A stretch of 64,000 nucleotides of DNA. Origin: Ascoidea rubescens DSM 1968. Taxonomy: Eukaryota; Ascomycota; Saccharomycetes; Ascoideales; Ascoideaceae. Numbering within the stretch: the first letter of the stretch is position 1; each line of letters opens with the position of its first letter. Positions 19,815 to 30,818 of the stretch are shown piece by piece. The position numbers and the translations under genes are program-made. Where the stretch lies: positions 195,369 to 259,368 of the forward strand of contig NW_017962916.1 of assembly GCF_001661345.1 (NCBI RefSeq). Direction: 5' to 3'. The notes beneath the pieces were generated by a model. It ran no database searches and was not told where the DNA came from. It worked only from the letters and a program-made list of their open reading frames with translations.

Positions 19815-21398
19815 ATGTCTTTGCAATTGAATACTCTAGCTTTTAAGGATCTCGATCATGATCAAAACAAAACTTTCAACTTAAGAGCTTTTAATTTCAA
19901 AAAATCACTAAGAAATTTTGATAACTTGTTCAATAATCTACAAATTAATCATTATGATACTAACAATAGCAATAACAATAGCAATAACAATAACAGTAAC
20001 AATAATTATTATCATAACAATACCTCAATACTTTCCTTTGATTCAAACTTAAATCAAATTCAAACAAGAATCCTCTCAAATAACAACAAAATAAACTCGT
20101 TATTGAATAATATCCAAATTGATAAAAATAAAAAAAAATTAGAAATATCAAAAAGAGACCAAGAAATAGCAAGACAATTGGAATTAAAAAGATTAGAAAA
20201 AGAAAGAATTCAAAATGAAATTCTTAAAAAAAAACAGTTGCAAGAAAAATTATTAAAAGAACAACAAGAACAGGAACAGGAACAGAAAAGAAAAGCTGAA
20301 CTAGAAAGAAAAGCTGAATTAGAAAAAAGAGAACTACAAAGAAAAGCCGAACAATTAAGAATAGAAAAAGAAAAACAGGAATCTTTGAAAAAAGAACAAG
20401 CAAATCAATTATTAAAACAGAAAATTCAAAATGAAAAAGATATCAACCAATTAAATCTCTCAAACCACCAATCTTCAACTTCAACTTCAACTTCAATTTC
20501 AATTTTAATGAAAAACCGTGAAATTTGTCTTCAATATAGAAACGAAATTAAATTAAAAGTTAAAAATGACCCAAGCTTAAAATCAATCAAATCCTATTGT
20601 TTCATGAAAAAAATTAAAATCAACCCAAAATTCGGTCAATTAACAAACTCTTTAACCAAACTCATTAATATCAAAAACGAACTAATTGATATCTTATTAA
20701 ATTCAAAATCAAATGACCCAAATAGCATATCCTTTAATTGGTTGTTACATTTCACCTCAAAATGTTTTATAAAACAAGCTGAAACTGAAATAGGTCCATC
20801 TTTCAACTCGACTTTACCTCTTGCAACTCTATGTTACTACGTTTTAATTGAAATCCCTGAATTCCGTCAAATTATGATGGCAAAATTTATTAAAAAATGC
20901 CCCTTCATCATTGGTTTCACATGTCCAATTGATACTGAAAATGGCAGACTCTTAATGGGCTGGAAAAAACCAAATAAATCCAGTTCTGCTTTTGAATCTT
21001 TAGAAAGATATAATGAAAGAGTTGGTGGTATCTTTTCATTATATGCAGTTCTAACAAGAATATCACTCTTAAGAGACCCAATGTATTCTAATATAACTTA
21101 TGATAAACTACCAATCACGATAAATGATGGTTGGACAATGGTAGCAAAAATTCTAAACATTCAAGACGAAAGTTTAATCACTGATACCCACTTCTTTATT
21201 TTGGGTAATTGGTGGGACGGTTGTGCAACTGAATTTTTAAATGCTTTTGGGAGACAAGCCGAAAAATTACTAAAATTTATTGCATTTGAATTTACTAAAA
21301 ATTTTATTAAATCTAGTCCATCTGCTTTGAGATTAATGACTTTGGGAGAACTCTGGATAAATGAAAACAAAATTGAAATAATTCCTCCAATGGTTTAA
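19815..21398 (+). CDS. GLE1: Gle1, nuclear-pore mRNA export factor
   Basis: The 527-residue product is close to the S. cerevisiae length (538). The first 110 residues are Asn-rich. Residues about 112-209 are a long charged coiled coil (KRxEKERIQNEILKKKQ type). Residues about 235-510 form the conserved Gle1 HEAT-like domain, with GPxFNSTLPLA, EIPEFRQIMMAKFIKKCPF and RYNERVGGIFSLYAVL. Gle1 sits on the cytoplasmic face of the nuclear pore. With inositol hexakisphosphate it activates the DEAD-box ATPase Dbp5 to strip proteins from exported mRNA, and it also acts in translation. All parts are present and no frame break is seen. Start is the first ATG, immediately after an A-rich leader. Confidence 0.95.
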   Translation: MSLQLNTLAFKDLDHDQNKTFNLRAFNFKKSLRNFDNLFNNLQINHYDTNNSNNNSNNNNSNNNYYHNNTSILSFDSNLNQIQTRILSNNNKINSLLNNIQIDKNKKKLEISKRDQEIARQLELKRLEKERIQNEILKKKQLQEKLLKEQQEQEQEQKRKAELERKAELEKRELQRKAEQLRIEKEKQESLKKEQANQLLKQKIQNEKDINQLNLSNHQSSTSTSTSISILMKNREICLQYRNEIKLKVKNDPSLKSIKSYCFMKKIKINPKFGQLTNSLTKLINIKNELIDILLNSKSNDPNSISFNWLLHFTSKCFIKQAETEIGPSFNSTLPLATLCYYVLIEIPEFRQIMMAKFIKKCPFIIGFTCPIDTENGRLLMGWKKPNKSSSAFESLERYNERVGGIFSLYAVLTRISLLRDPMYSNITYDKLPITINDGWTMVAKILNIQDESLITDTHFFILGNWWDGCATEFLNAFGRQAEKLLKFIAFEFTKNFIKSSPSALRLMTLGELWINENKIEIIPPMV

Positions 21399-21769
21399 CC
21401 AAAATGAACTATTTTAATATTCTATTATTGTCTTGTTGAGTGCCGTTGATTGTCGATTACGGAAAATCTTGCAATTGAATTTCGGCAGCACAGAACTTCC
21501 GACGAAATACGTCTTTTTGATTTTTTTGATTCTTTTCGAGTGATTACGACGGCTTATTACGAAAACATTTACATTTTTTTTCCACCGCAATAGACGCTTG
21601 TGTCGTAACGCTTCCGTGATCTTATATCCGTAATACGAATCAGAAACTTTTTTTGGATCGCTTTGTCTCAAAACGCATAAAAATGCATTTAAATTTAAAA
21701 CTTCACCGGCTTGTTATAATTCCTTTTTTTGTTCTCTGTTGCCCTTTCTTCTTTTACCACTACTAGAAA
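21399..21769. other. AYR1 promoter region with repeated TTACG motif
   Basis: A tandem intergenic spacer of 371 bp. TTACG occurs at 21457, 21544 and 21557 and its complement CGTAA at 21604 and 21629, with further TACG cores nearby. A reading frame on the minus strand is open but basic and unrecognisable, and is treated as chance. Confidence 0.55.
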
Positions 21770-22645
21770 ATGAGTAAGTTGGATGGAAAGGTAGTTTTAA
21801 TTTCTGGTTCTGCCACTGGAATTGGAAACGCTTTAGTTAATGAATTTGCTGTGCGTGGTTATAAAGTTTTCGCAACTGATATTGTATTCTCAAACGAGAA
21901 TATCAACAACAAGGATAAGAATCCATTTTTAACCAATAACCCAAATGGAAATGTTACTCCTTTATATTGCAATGTTGCAAAAGTAGAAGAAATCAGGAAA
22001 TTGAAACAAATTTTAATCGACGATTACAAAATTGAAAAAATTGACATTCTTTACAATAATGCTGGAGTGGCTTCATCGGCTCCTGTAACTGACATTAATG
22101 ATGAGCAATTAGCCAGAGTTTTTGATGTCAATTTCTTTGGCTGTGTAAGAATGGTAACTGAATTTTTTGAATTGGTTATAAAGGCGAAAGGAATCATTGC
22201 CTTCACTGGCTCAGTTACTGGTGAGTTACCAATGCCATTTGGTGCTACTTATTCTGCCTCAAAAGCAGCATTGAACCAATATGCTAGAGTATTGCATTTA
22301 GAAGTCAAAGGTTTCGGTGTCAGAGTTATAAATGTTGTAACTGGAGCTGTAAATACAGATCTAAGTGATCCCACCCCATTTCCTGAAACTTCAATTTTTA
22401 ATACTGAAGCAGGTAGAAATAGTTTCTATATGAGAAAGAAAGTCTTAAAAGATGGCAAGGCAATGGAACCAAATGTTTATGCTCAAAGAGTAATTGACAA
22501 ATTAACCAAGTCAGGTCCAAATGATTTCCAAATTTTTGAAGGACATCTTGCTGGGACGTATGTTTCCATTAGTCGATATTTACCAATTGCTGCATTGGAA
22601 TCATCGTTGCTTAAAAAATTTGAAATGGATAAAATATATGAATAA
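21770..22645 (+). CDS. AYR1: Ayr1-like 1-acyldihydroxyacetone-phosphate reductase (SDR family)
   Basis: The 291-residue short-chain dehydrogenase has the complete classical set. The nucleotide loop is SGSATGIG (12-19), the structural motif is NNAG (96-99), and the catalytic residues are Ser148, Tyr161 and Lys165 (YSASK). The pattern DILYNNAG, DVNFFG and GSVTGELPMPFGATYSASK is that of fungal Ayr1. That enzyme uses NADPH to reduce 1-acyl-dihydroxyacetone phosphate to lysophosphatidic acid, at the ER and lipid droplets, and is also reported as a triglyceride lipase. The C-terminal region is long enough for membrane or droplet association but has no clear transmembrane segment. The next gene converges, leaving under 100 bp. 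Other SDRs with the same core cannot be fully excluded. Confidence 0.87.
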   Translation: MSKLDGKVVLISGSATGIGNALVNEFAVRGYKVFATDIVFSNENINNKDKNPFLTNNPNGNVTPLYCNVAKVEEIRKLKQILIDDYKIEKIDILYNNAGVASSAPVTDINDEQLARVFDVNFFGCVRMVTEFFELVIKAKGIIAFTGSVTGELPMPFGATYSASKAALNQYARVLHLEVKGFGVRVINVVTGAVNTDLSDPTPFPETSIFNTEAGRNSFYMRKKVLKDGKAMEPNVYAQRVIDKLTKSGPNDFQIFEGHLAGTYVSISRYLPIAALESSLLKKFEMDKIYE

Positions 22646-22743
22646 TAGTGAAATAATTAAATTATCATTGAGTTACCACCATATCAATGAACAATCCTGA
22701 TAATAAAATAGTATTTAATAATTTACAGTAATATACAGGGTTT

Positions 22744-23442
22744 TCACTCTCGAATTAATTCATCTAGTATTTCAAAATCTATATCTAAGGCAGTTGCGGT
22801 TTTACCACTATCTTCAATTTCGAGAATTTTATGATTACTCTGATGATTAATTTCATTTTTTTCATTTTTTTTATTAATTTCATTTTTTTCTACATTTTCA
22901 ATTTCTGATTGTAACTTATTTTGTGTATTTTCTGACGTTATTGTATTATATTCATCAAAATACTCATCTGAATCATCTTCAGAATCTTCAATTTCTATCA
23001 CTTCACCTGGATTTTGAAGTTGACCATGCCTTCTTAAAGCTCTTTTTCTTCTTTGATTTATTTTTTCCATAGTAGATTCTTCCAATATAGAGTATGGATT
23101 TTCATCATTTTCTTTTGTTTTCTTGTTATTTGAGGAATAATCGAAATTTAACAATCTTTTTCTTAATCTTCTTGATGAGAACAGATTTTGATTTCGGTTC
23201 CAATCTTGATACAGGTATTGATCCTGATCTTGGTGTTCATTTTGATCTTGACCTTGATCCCAATTTTTTCTGCGACTTTTTAGATATTCTTCGTCTAAAT
23301 TTTCATTGTGTTTTTCAACATAATTATTATTGTTATCAATATTGTCATCATTACTATTTTCTTTGCATTTTTCTGGAATTGTATCAAGTGAATTGTCCTT
23401 ATCGACAATTTGATTTTCATTTAGATCTGATGAATTTTTGTA

Positions 23443-23489
<47 letters not shown>

Positions 23490-25191
23490 GATATTTATAG
23501 TTGAATTTCATTTCCAAGGATTTTTCTATTCTTGATTTTTGACGATAGTTTTTTTTTTTAAAAATTTCTGGTACTACTATCTCGAAAGTTAGATTTTGAT
23601 TTTCTAGATTTTTGATTATAACACCAGGATTTAAAGTTAAGTCATTCTTTAGACTTAGAGTTAAAATATCTAACTCAGTGTTTATGTTTGAATTGCTTAG
23701 GGAGAAAGAAAGATTGGAGTTATTGAGGTGAAAGGTATAATAAGATAAGTCGGGAGAGAGTTGTTGATTTTGATTTTCGATTTTATTTTCAAATTCATTA
23801 TTGTTTATTTTTTGTAAAATATTATTAAGATTGATATAAAAAGTGATGGGTCGATTTATTAAAGACTGATAATTCAAAGGTAGTAATTTGACTATTAGAT
23901 TCAAGCGAATGATAATCGGGTTCGTTGAATGTTTTCTAAAAAGTCTGTTATTGAGACATAGATATATATTGATATAGTTTGTTAGAAGGTAGTGATAGGA
24001 GTGATTTGACATTAGAAAGTTATTTGACAAGAGGGGTTCACTTCTTTTGGCAATTTTGAAGGATAGTAGCTGGTTATTGTAGAGGAATTTTAAGTTTTGG
24101 TAGAGATACTCTTCCAATATTAAGATTGAGTTTTTGAGTTTTGAGAATAGGATTTGGTTTAGATCAAACAAATTCAAGTTTTCATGGTAATAGAAGTTTC
24201 TATTTTTGAGCATTAATTGGTTTAAAAAAGTGTTTAAAGTTGTCTTTTGGTCGAAAATTCTGATTGGGTTAACGGAATCGTAAATTGAAAAGTAGTTTTG
24301 GTAATCTGAAATGTTAAGAAATCTAATGTTTGATATATCAACTGCGAATAATTTGTTGTTGTCTTGGTAGTAATAGTAATTTGCTATACCGTAATTAGTT
24401 TGAAGCCAGTGAGGAAATAATAGTAGAGAATTGGCTGGATTTAAGGGCAAAGTGAATTCATTGAAGAATATGTTTTTCTTGATATTTGTAATGTTGTTGG
24501 GAGTATTATTGATGTTGACAGTTGAATTTACAAACAATTCATCAAGTTGTTTTTTAAACATTTCGTTGTTATCAATGACATTGTTATTGATGATCCTTTT
24601 AAAATTTTCGTACTTGGTGGCTAATTCTGTATTGTGAATAACTGGACGATAAGAGAAGATTGAGACATTCAAATTTAGAGTGTATAGCCTGTTGATTTCG
24701 TGGGTGTTGGTAAACTTGCTGTTAAGTTTGTTGTTAAATTTGTTGGTAAGTAATGGTGCTTGCTTAATTTTTCTCGTGGCAGGGGACACTATGCTTCCTT
24801 CAGCTGAAAGTTGGTCCTCGGCTGCGAAATTTTGCTGTTCTGTGGTGTCGATATTGCTACTGGGCTGTAAGGAGGTTGTGTCGTCAGAGTGGTCATTGGA
24901 GTAGTCTTCGAGGTTTGTGTTATAGTCGTGGATGAGATTGTTGATTGCAAGCTTCGACTGGCTGGTCTGGGCGAAATAGTTTAATTGGAGCTGGGGAGTG
25001 AGGTCTTTGTGGAAGCCATTCTGGACAGATTTTGTCAGAAGAGGCTCTAGCTGCTGGTGTTGCAAGGGCTGTTCGTGGTGGATGATGAGACCTGGGTCGA
25101 AGGAAACACTTTCGGAGGGTTGTTCAGAGGCAGTTCTGACGTAGTGCTCGAGATAGCTGAGCTTAGCCCGAAGGTCGTCATCGCTGTCCAT
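22744..25191 (-). CDS. Unrecognised Asn-rich nuclear-type protein with SUMO-interaction-like motifs
   Basis: The 815-residue product is not assigned to a family. Residues 1-150 are Gln/Ser-rich; about 165-560 look folded, with alternating hydrophobics and many Tyr, Phe and Asn. An Asn run sits near 570-583. Around 655-720 are basic RRLRKR and RRKRALRRHG clusters that could be nuclear signals. Near 730 the string VIEIEDSEDDSDE, and near 793 ILEIEDS, are hydrophobic cores followed by acidic/Ser residues, the pattern of SUMO-interaction motifs. The 5' end of the gene is clearly GC-richer than its middle. It is divergent from TSC3 (213 bp apart) and convergent with AYR1. A chromatin or SUMO-linked role is a guess from motifs only. 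Confidence 0.6.
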
Positions 25192-25404
25192 GACGTGAGT
25201 GTGGTGCTGCTTCTGCTGCTTGTGGTGTTTGTGCTGCTTGTGCTGCTTCTGTTTGTGCGGAAGGTCACGAGACTTCCCCTTTTGGACGACGATATAATGG
25301 CTTTGTGGAGGAGAGCGAAGGTGAGGTGTTATCAGAAGCTTTGGTGTTATCAGAAGCTGAACTGCTGGAACTACTGGAATTGCTGCTGCTGCTACTGTTT
25401 CTCA

Positions 25405-25710
25405 ATGGCTGTTTCTTCCTCGCACAGAACCTCCTCCTTTAAGCCTGAGGAGTATCCCAGACACACTCTCTCGCTCTTCGACAGACTCTGCTGGGCCTAC
25501 TACATCCACTTCCCCTTCTACTTGATGACCTCTGGTGAAGCCTTTTTCATCCACTCCTTCATGCTCTTGTTCTTTTCTCTCATCATCTACGGCACCTGTG
25601 CCTACTTGCCCTCCTACATCTTCTACTTTATCTCCAGAAGCTACTACTACTTGACTGGCAACGACTTCAAAGTCCTATTCAAATCGCTCAATCTCTCTGA
25701 CCTTTTGTAA
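25405..25710 (+). CDS. TSC3: Tsc3-like small activating subunit of serine palmitoyltransferase
   Basis: The 101-residue product holds a membrane segment. Its core (DRLCWAYYIHFPFYLMTSGEAFFIH) aligns well with the Tsc3 core I know from S. cerevisiae (EKLYWTYYIHLPFYLMASFDSFFLH). Tsc3 binds the Lcb1/Lcb2 serine palmitoyltransferase in the ER membrane and stimulates the first step of sphingolipid synthesis. The protein is about 20 residues longer than S. cerevisiae Tsc3, with an extra C-terminal hydrophobic stretch. The start at 25405 was chosen because the upstream open frame is only an extension through the GC-rich promoter. It converges with AKL1 (305 bp). Fast-evolving short proteins like this are usually missed by searches. 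Confidence 0.85.
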   Translation: MAVSSSHRTSSFKPEEYPRHTLSLFDRLCWAYYIHFPFYLMTSGEAFFIHSFMLLFFSLIIYGTCAYLPSYIFYFISRSYYYLTGNDFKVLFKSLNLSDLL

Positions 25711-26015
25711 TTACACTTTATAGAACTATTTTTGTCTTTGTATTTTTATCTTTCTTATTTTCTGTTCTCCGAAATCTAACTCATCTTAATTTCCATTCTT
25801 TTTAATGTCTTTTTCTTTTTAGTTCTTGTTGATTTTAATTCGAAGCAGTTTTCTCATAATAAATGAATGTATTTTCTTTTTAAATGCAATATTAACGAAA
25901 CTAAAAAACTAAGAAAAAAATAAATAAATTAATGTAGTGATTATCTATATAAAAGTTATTACAACTCAACAAAATATAATAAATCATGACTTGCCGAAAT
26001 AAAATGCTACTGATA
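25711..26015. other. Convergent AT-rich spacer between TSC3 and AKL1
   Basis: T-rich then A-rich sequence of 305 bp consistent with two 3' ends. No gene is seen. Confidence 0.6.
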
Positions 26016-27149
26016 CTAATTATCATTCTTGAATCCACCGAAAATAGACTTCACTTTCTCTCTCCTGCTGCTGGCTCTACGATGCACATATTTTTTGCTA
26101 TTGCTTCTATCAAGTCTACTCTCTTCCAATTTCTCATCCTTAGTATTAAGATACTTACTGGTTACAATTCTGGCTTTATCTTTATATTTTTCCTTCTCTT
26201 TTTCTCTTTCTCTCTCTCTTTCTTTTTCCCAATCTTTATCCTTAACACTGCCTTCTCCAAACTTGAACTCAAATCGGTCTTCTTTTTCTTCAGCAATATG
26301 ATCTTCATCAACACTAATGCTAACCATATTATTATACGACCGGCTCCTGGAATGGTTAAATGGATGACTATGCAAGTTTTTAGAAAATAAAATCCGGTTT
26401 TTGTTTTTAAGATTATTTAAATTGTTCTTGATACTATGGTTAATATGAACGCTATTACTGTTATTACTCATACCACTATTAATATTAATATTCACATCAG
26501 CCTTTTTGTGCCTATCATTATCATTATTCTTATCATTATTCTTATTATCATTCTTATTATCATTATCATTGTTATCATCATCATCCGATAATATCAACTC
26601 TTCTTGGCCTTCTCCTTGTCCCACTTTACTGATCAACTCCAATAAAACTTTAGAGTTGTTCACTTTTAATGGTTTTCCACTATTATTATTATTATTATTG
26701 CTATTATCATTATTATTATTAATATTATTAATATTATTATTACTATCAACAACATCGCTATTAATAGAATCAATATTGATTTTAGAATACGCATAATTCC
26801 TATCAAACTTCTCAATTGCTTTGCCGATATCTTTCTTCAATAAATGATGTTCAACAACTTCTCCATTGACTTTGTCATTCTTATCTTGAAATTTCTCATT
26901 GATAATTTCCTTATGATTTTCATCACTTAAATCTAATAAATCCTTTTCCATATCGTTATTCAGGTTTTTAATTGGACTTGGGTTAAACTTCAAATCCTCA
27001 TTTAATAACTGACTCGATAACTGATTATTATTGTTATACTCAACATTATCATTCTTAAAATCTAATAATATTTCTATATTCTTATTCTTATTCTTATTCT
27101 GATTCTTATTCCGATTCTGATTCTTATTGTCACTATCATTATTATTATC

Positions 27150-27184
<35 letters not shown>

Positions 27185-30100
27185 CATTATCATTATCATT
27201 ATCATTATCATTATCATTATCATTATCATCATCATTATCATTATCATTATCATTATCATTACTATCATTATGCCTATCATTACGTTCATCATTACATTCA
27301 TCATTATCTTTTTTAAAACTGTTTTCACCTTCACTTTGAACTTCACTTCCGCCCGTCTTTCGCTTTAAATCAAGCTTATTCAAATCATCATCAAGTAAAT
27401 CAACCAACAAATTATCTTGGTTACTATTATAAATACCACCAAGTTTTTTCGAACTCTTGGATGAATTCATCGAATACGCCTTCAGATCAACACTTCTCAA
27501 CGTATTATCAATCACATCATTATCCGACGATAAATCGTAAATATCATAACTATTTACCGCATTCGAATTTTCAAATATTAATTTCTTGGTATTCAAAATA
27601 TTATTAATAGCTTTTTTATTCTCCACATTCATTAAATCTTTTGCAATATTGAGACTATTAGAATTGTTTATGAATGCTGAATCATCTTGATAACTTGCCC
27701 AAGGATTCCTAATCTCGCTGGGTTTAGTTATTTTAGAACTCATTTCAATTGTAGGTTTATCAATTTTTTGGTTCTCCTTCTTATTTATATATAAGTTATT
27801 ATTGTCAAAATCTAGAATATTATTATTATTGTTATTGTTGTTGTTGTTGTTATTATTCTTAATTTGAGCAGTATTTGAATTTATATTTGTTTCAAAATCA
27901 ATTAATGTTGGGAATGGATTTTTGTTTATGTGTTTTAAACTTGAACTACTCTTTGAGGGCGATAGATCAACAGGTTTGATAATACTGTTGTTAATATTTG
28001 ATGAAAATGCTGCCGATGATGATTTGAAAAATTTCTTTCTAAATTCATCATTATCCGACTCTGATGAACTACTACTTAAATCTAAATTGGAATTGAAATT
28101 AAGATTAGGGTTAAGATTAGGTATACTATTTGGATTAATATTTGGATTAATACTTGAATTAATATTCGAATTATAATAGTCAAAATTAATGTTCAAATTA
28201 TTTGGGTCAATAAATGAATTTGGCCTAGAATTTGGGTGGTTAATCTTCGATAAATCTGACCCAGACAATGCAGAATTTGAACTATAGACTGATAAGGATG
28301 ATTTATTGAAATTTGAAGGAAAGACATTTAAGTTGGCATTCTTTTTCGGATTGTTATTGATATTTATTGGAGAAATGATTGGACTATTTGATAATGATTT
28401 ATCAAATTCATTCTCATTTTCAAATTCATACCTAAAGGGACTCTTATATACCGAGCTTTGGGTATTTGTATTTGTATTAGAATTGATATCATCAATGTCA
28501 GGAAAAGAAGAAAATAATAGATCGGGATTTTGGTTTAAAAGAGATTTTCTGGAAGAAGAATTTTTAAGTTGTTTTTTTGAGGAAATTTTATTTGAAGGTT
28601 TTAATTTATTGGGAGATTTACTTGTATCTGTATTATTGTAGTTATGACTATAATCATAGCCATAGTCATAGTCATAATTATCATTAGCAGTATTGGTAGT
28701 ATTGGTAATAATAATAATATTATTATCATTATTGTTGTCGGCGTTGCTATTTATTGGTAAAGCCGGAAATGATTTTGATAACTGTTCTACCAGAGGATAT
28801 TTCAAATTATAATCATCAAGATAAGATTCATTGTTATTGGTGTTATTAATAAATTTTATTGTATTTTTTTCAGAGTTATAATGGTTGTCATCATTAGTTA
28901 GTTCGATATTATTGTCGAAGGAGCTTTCGTAATTTGACAAATAAGTATTTGTATCATCGATATCGTTATTGGATATATGTGAGTTACGAGAATTGTGGGA
29001 ATTATTTGGGTATTGCAGAGGATAATTTTTCTGGTAATAATTCAAAGAATTTGATTGAGTTTGAGTTTGTAATTTTAACTGAGATTGAGATTGGGATTGA
29101 GTTTGCATTTGAGTTTGTAGTTGAGATTGAAATTGGTTGTAAATTTTGTTATTTTGGATATTTTGGATGTTTTGAATATTTGGAGTACTTTGACTAAGTG
29201 GGTTGTGTGGAATATGTTGCGTATTTAGATTATTAAAATTATAAGGGCCGGAATAATATTTATCGACTATTGGACAATTAATTTTTTGGGATAAGGATAG
29301 ATAATGGATTATTTGGTAAATATTTGGTCTCTTGATAGGGTCTTTTTGTAGTAGGATAATTATTAGATTTTTCAAGTTTTTAGAAAAAACTGGTAAAGCT
29401 GGGAATGAGTAGTAGCTTTGCAATATAGCCATTTCGTTATTTGAGTAGTTTTCAAAGGGAGTTATATAGTAACATAATTTGTATAATAGGATACCTAAAG
29501 CCCAAATATCTGATTTTTCGTTAATTGGGTAATTTGAGTATAGATTAATCATTTCTGGGGATCTATATTGGGGAGTTGTTTGATTAAAAATTATTGATTG
29601 TAAATCGTAGAATTGCTGTTGACTATTTGGAGGATTTATGATTTCGGAAGTTGAACCAAAATCGCAAATTTTAAACGTAAAGTTTGAGTCTATAAGGACG
29701 TTTTCGATTTTGATATCTCTATGGATAAGTGGTGGGGATAGATAATGCATGTAGGATATCGCTAAGCAAATTTGGTAAAAGATTTTTGTGATTTGATATT
29801 CATTTAGCTTAGATTTAATGTGTAAATTCATGAAATCTAATAGAGAATTATTTGAGCAATATTCCATTAGAACAAAGACCTGATAGTAGGAGGTATTTGA
29901 GGATAGTTTTGAAGCATGAGAATCGATATATTTAACGATATATGGAGAATCGATTAATTTTTTCATGACATCGACTTCATTTCTTAACTGGTTTAAACCT
30001 GCTTTATCTTTAACGAGGACTCTTTTAAGACAGGCGATATCGGTATATTCGAAATTGTTGGAGAGGTTGCTTGGGCCATTTGAACTAGCAGGGGTGGTGT

Positions 30101-30311
30101 AGCTATTGGGATTTGCTGTAGTTTTGTTGTTACTGGTGATGTTTATATTAAGGTCGTTATTATTCAAAGAATTGCTTTTAATGGCGGGAGAGATTCTGAC
30201 TTTATAGATGTGAGCAAATCCACCCTCAGCAATGTACTTCAATATGACGACTTTATGGGAGCCAACAGTCAATTGGGTGCCAGGCAGAAACTTTTCCAAA
30301 AGGTTGTTCAT
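26016..30311 (-). CDS. AKL1: Akl1-like Ser/Thr kinase of the Ark1/Prk1 (NAK) family
   Basis: The 1431-residue product starts with a complete kinase domain (about 20-345): glycine loop IAEGGFAHIYKV, Lys96 in ACLKRVLVKD, HRD at 197-199 (HRDIKIENVLID), DFG at 217-219, and TTPQYRSPEMINLY in the activation segment. The block LKRVLVKDxxGLNxLRNEVxVMKKL is closer to Akl1 than to Ark1 or Prk1. These kinases phosphorylate endocytic coat proteins to control actin patches. An Asn-rich insert of about 45 residues separates the glycine loop from the catalytic Lys. The long tail is disordered, with a (DN)n run, and ends in KSIFGGFKNDN. It is longer than S. cerevisiae Akl1 (1108). The promoter side is shared with DAL3. 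Confidence 0.9.
27130..27262. repeat. ATTATC hexanucleotide repeat inside AKL1
   Basis: Roughly twenty copies of ATTATC with interruptions encode the Asp-Asn run in the kinase tail. On the opposite strand it produces spurious Leu-Ser open frames. Confidence 0.9.
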
Positions 30312-30491
30312 AGCAGACAGAGAATTAAAGACAGAAAAGGAAGAGGATGTAAAGAGAGCAATAATTGTTCATACTTCTGGCAAAGAAAATGGGTTGATGT
30401 TTGGTAAATTATTTCAGAGTAACAAGTAAACAGTTCCTTTCATGTCACAGTTTCTCTGGGGTCGGTCTCGGATCTCTGCCGGATATCTTAA

Positions 30492-30577
30492 CACGTGTGC
30501 AGTACCAAGCGAGCCAGAGCTGAGGATCAACGCATATGTGCATACATAAATTGCGCACACACGCGCACAGACACGTG
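30492..30577. promoter_or_regulatory. Two identical ACACGTGTGC sites
   Basis: The 10-mer ACACGTGTGC is present at 30491-30500 and again at 30571-30580, exactly 80 bp apart, each containing the CACGTG palindrome. Either AKL1 or DAL3 could be the target. Confidence 0.5.
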
Positions 30578-30678
30578 TGCATGGCATGACACACTTATGC
30601 GGCGGCATGCTGTGCATCAGCCACGCGGATATAACCTCTCCGCTTTTTTTCGGCGAAGTGCACCGCGCGTCGTTTTCC

Positions 30679-30703
30679 GATAAGATAACGATAAGGTCAC
30701 GTG
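30679..30703 (+). promoter_or_regulatory. GATA cluster plus CACGTG before DAL3
   Basis: GATAAG (30679-30684), GATAAC (30684-30689) and GATAAG (30690-30695) overlap or abut, followed by CACGTG at 30698-30703. Paired GATAAG sites bind Gln3/Gat1 and mediate nitrogen catabolite repression of DAL genes in S. cerevisiae. They lie about 125 bp before the DAL3 ATG with a TATA box between, so the same control is likely here. Confidence 0.72.
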
Positions 30704-30751
30704 TTCCCGAAAAAGTCGGTTGTGAATTTTGTGTTTACATCTATCTTTAAG

Positions 30752-30757
30752 TATAAA
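30752..30757 (+). promoter_or_regulatory. TATA box of DAL3
   Basis: TATAAA lies 62 bp before the DAL3 ATG and downstream of the GATA cluster, a normal layout for an inducible yeast gene. Confidence 0.6.
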
Positions 30758-30818
30758 TGCACACAGCTCGAGATGCTCTGTTTATTTGATCTTCATTTCC
30801 ACCTCCAGCTTCCTCGTT

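Larger units (their letters stand above)
30312..30818. other. Divergent AKL1/DAL3 promoter region
   Basis: A GC-rich island runs from about 30440 to 30720. It holds three CACGTG sites (30492, 30572, 30698), the first two inside the same 10-mer ACACGTGTGC, an alternating purine-pyrimidine stretch at 30536-30590, a GATA cluster and a TATA box. No gene is seen. Confidence 0.7.

Noticed and set aside
23094-23504. Plus-strand frames rich in Tyr, Leu or Ser opposite Asn-rich genes (also in AKL1, TAF3, CTF4)
   Set aside because: These are the antisense of AAT/AAC and GAT repeats in real genes on the other strand.
25057-25404. Upstream extension of the TSC3 frame and antisense frame over the neighbouring gene
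   Set aside because: It overlaps the start of the divergent gene and is built of Leu/Val runs from a CTG/TGT-rich stretch; Tsc3 homology begins only after 25405.
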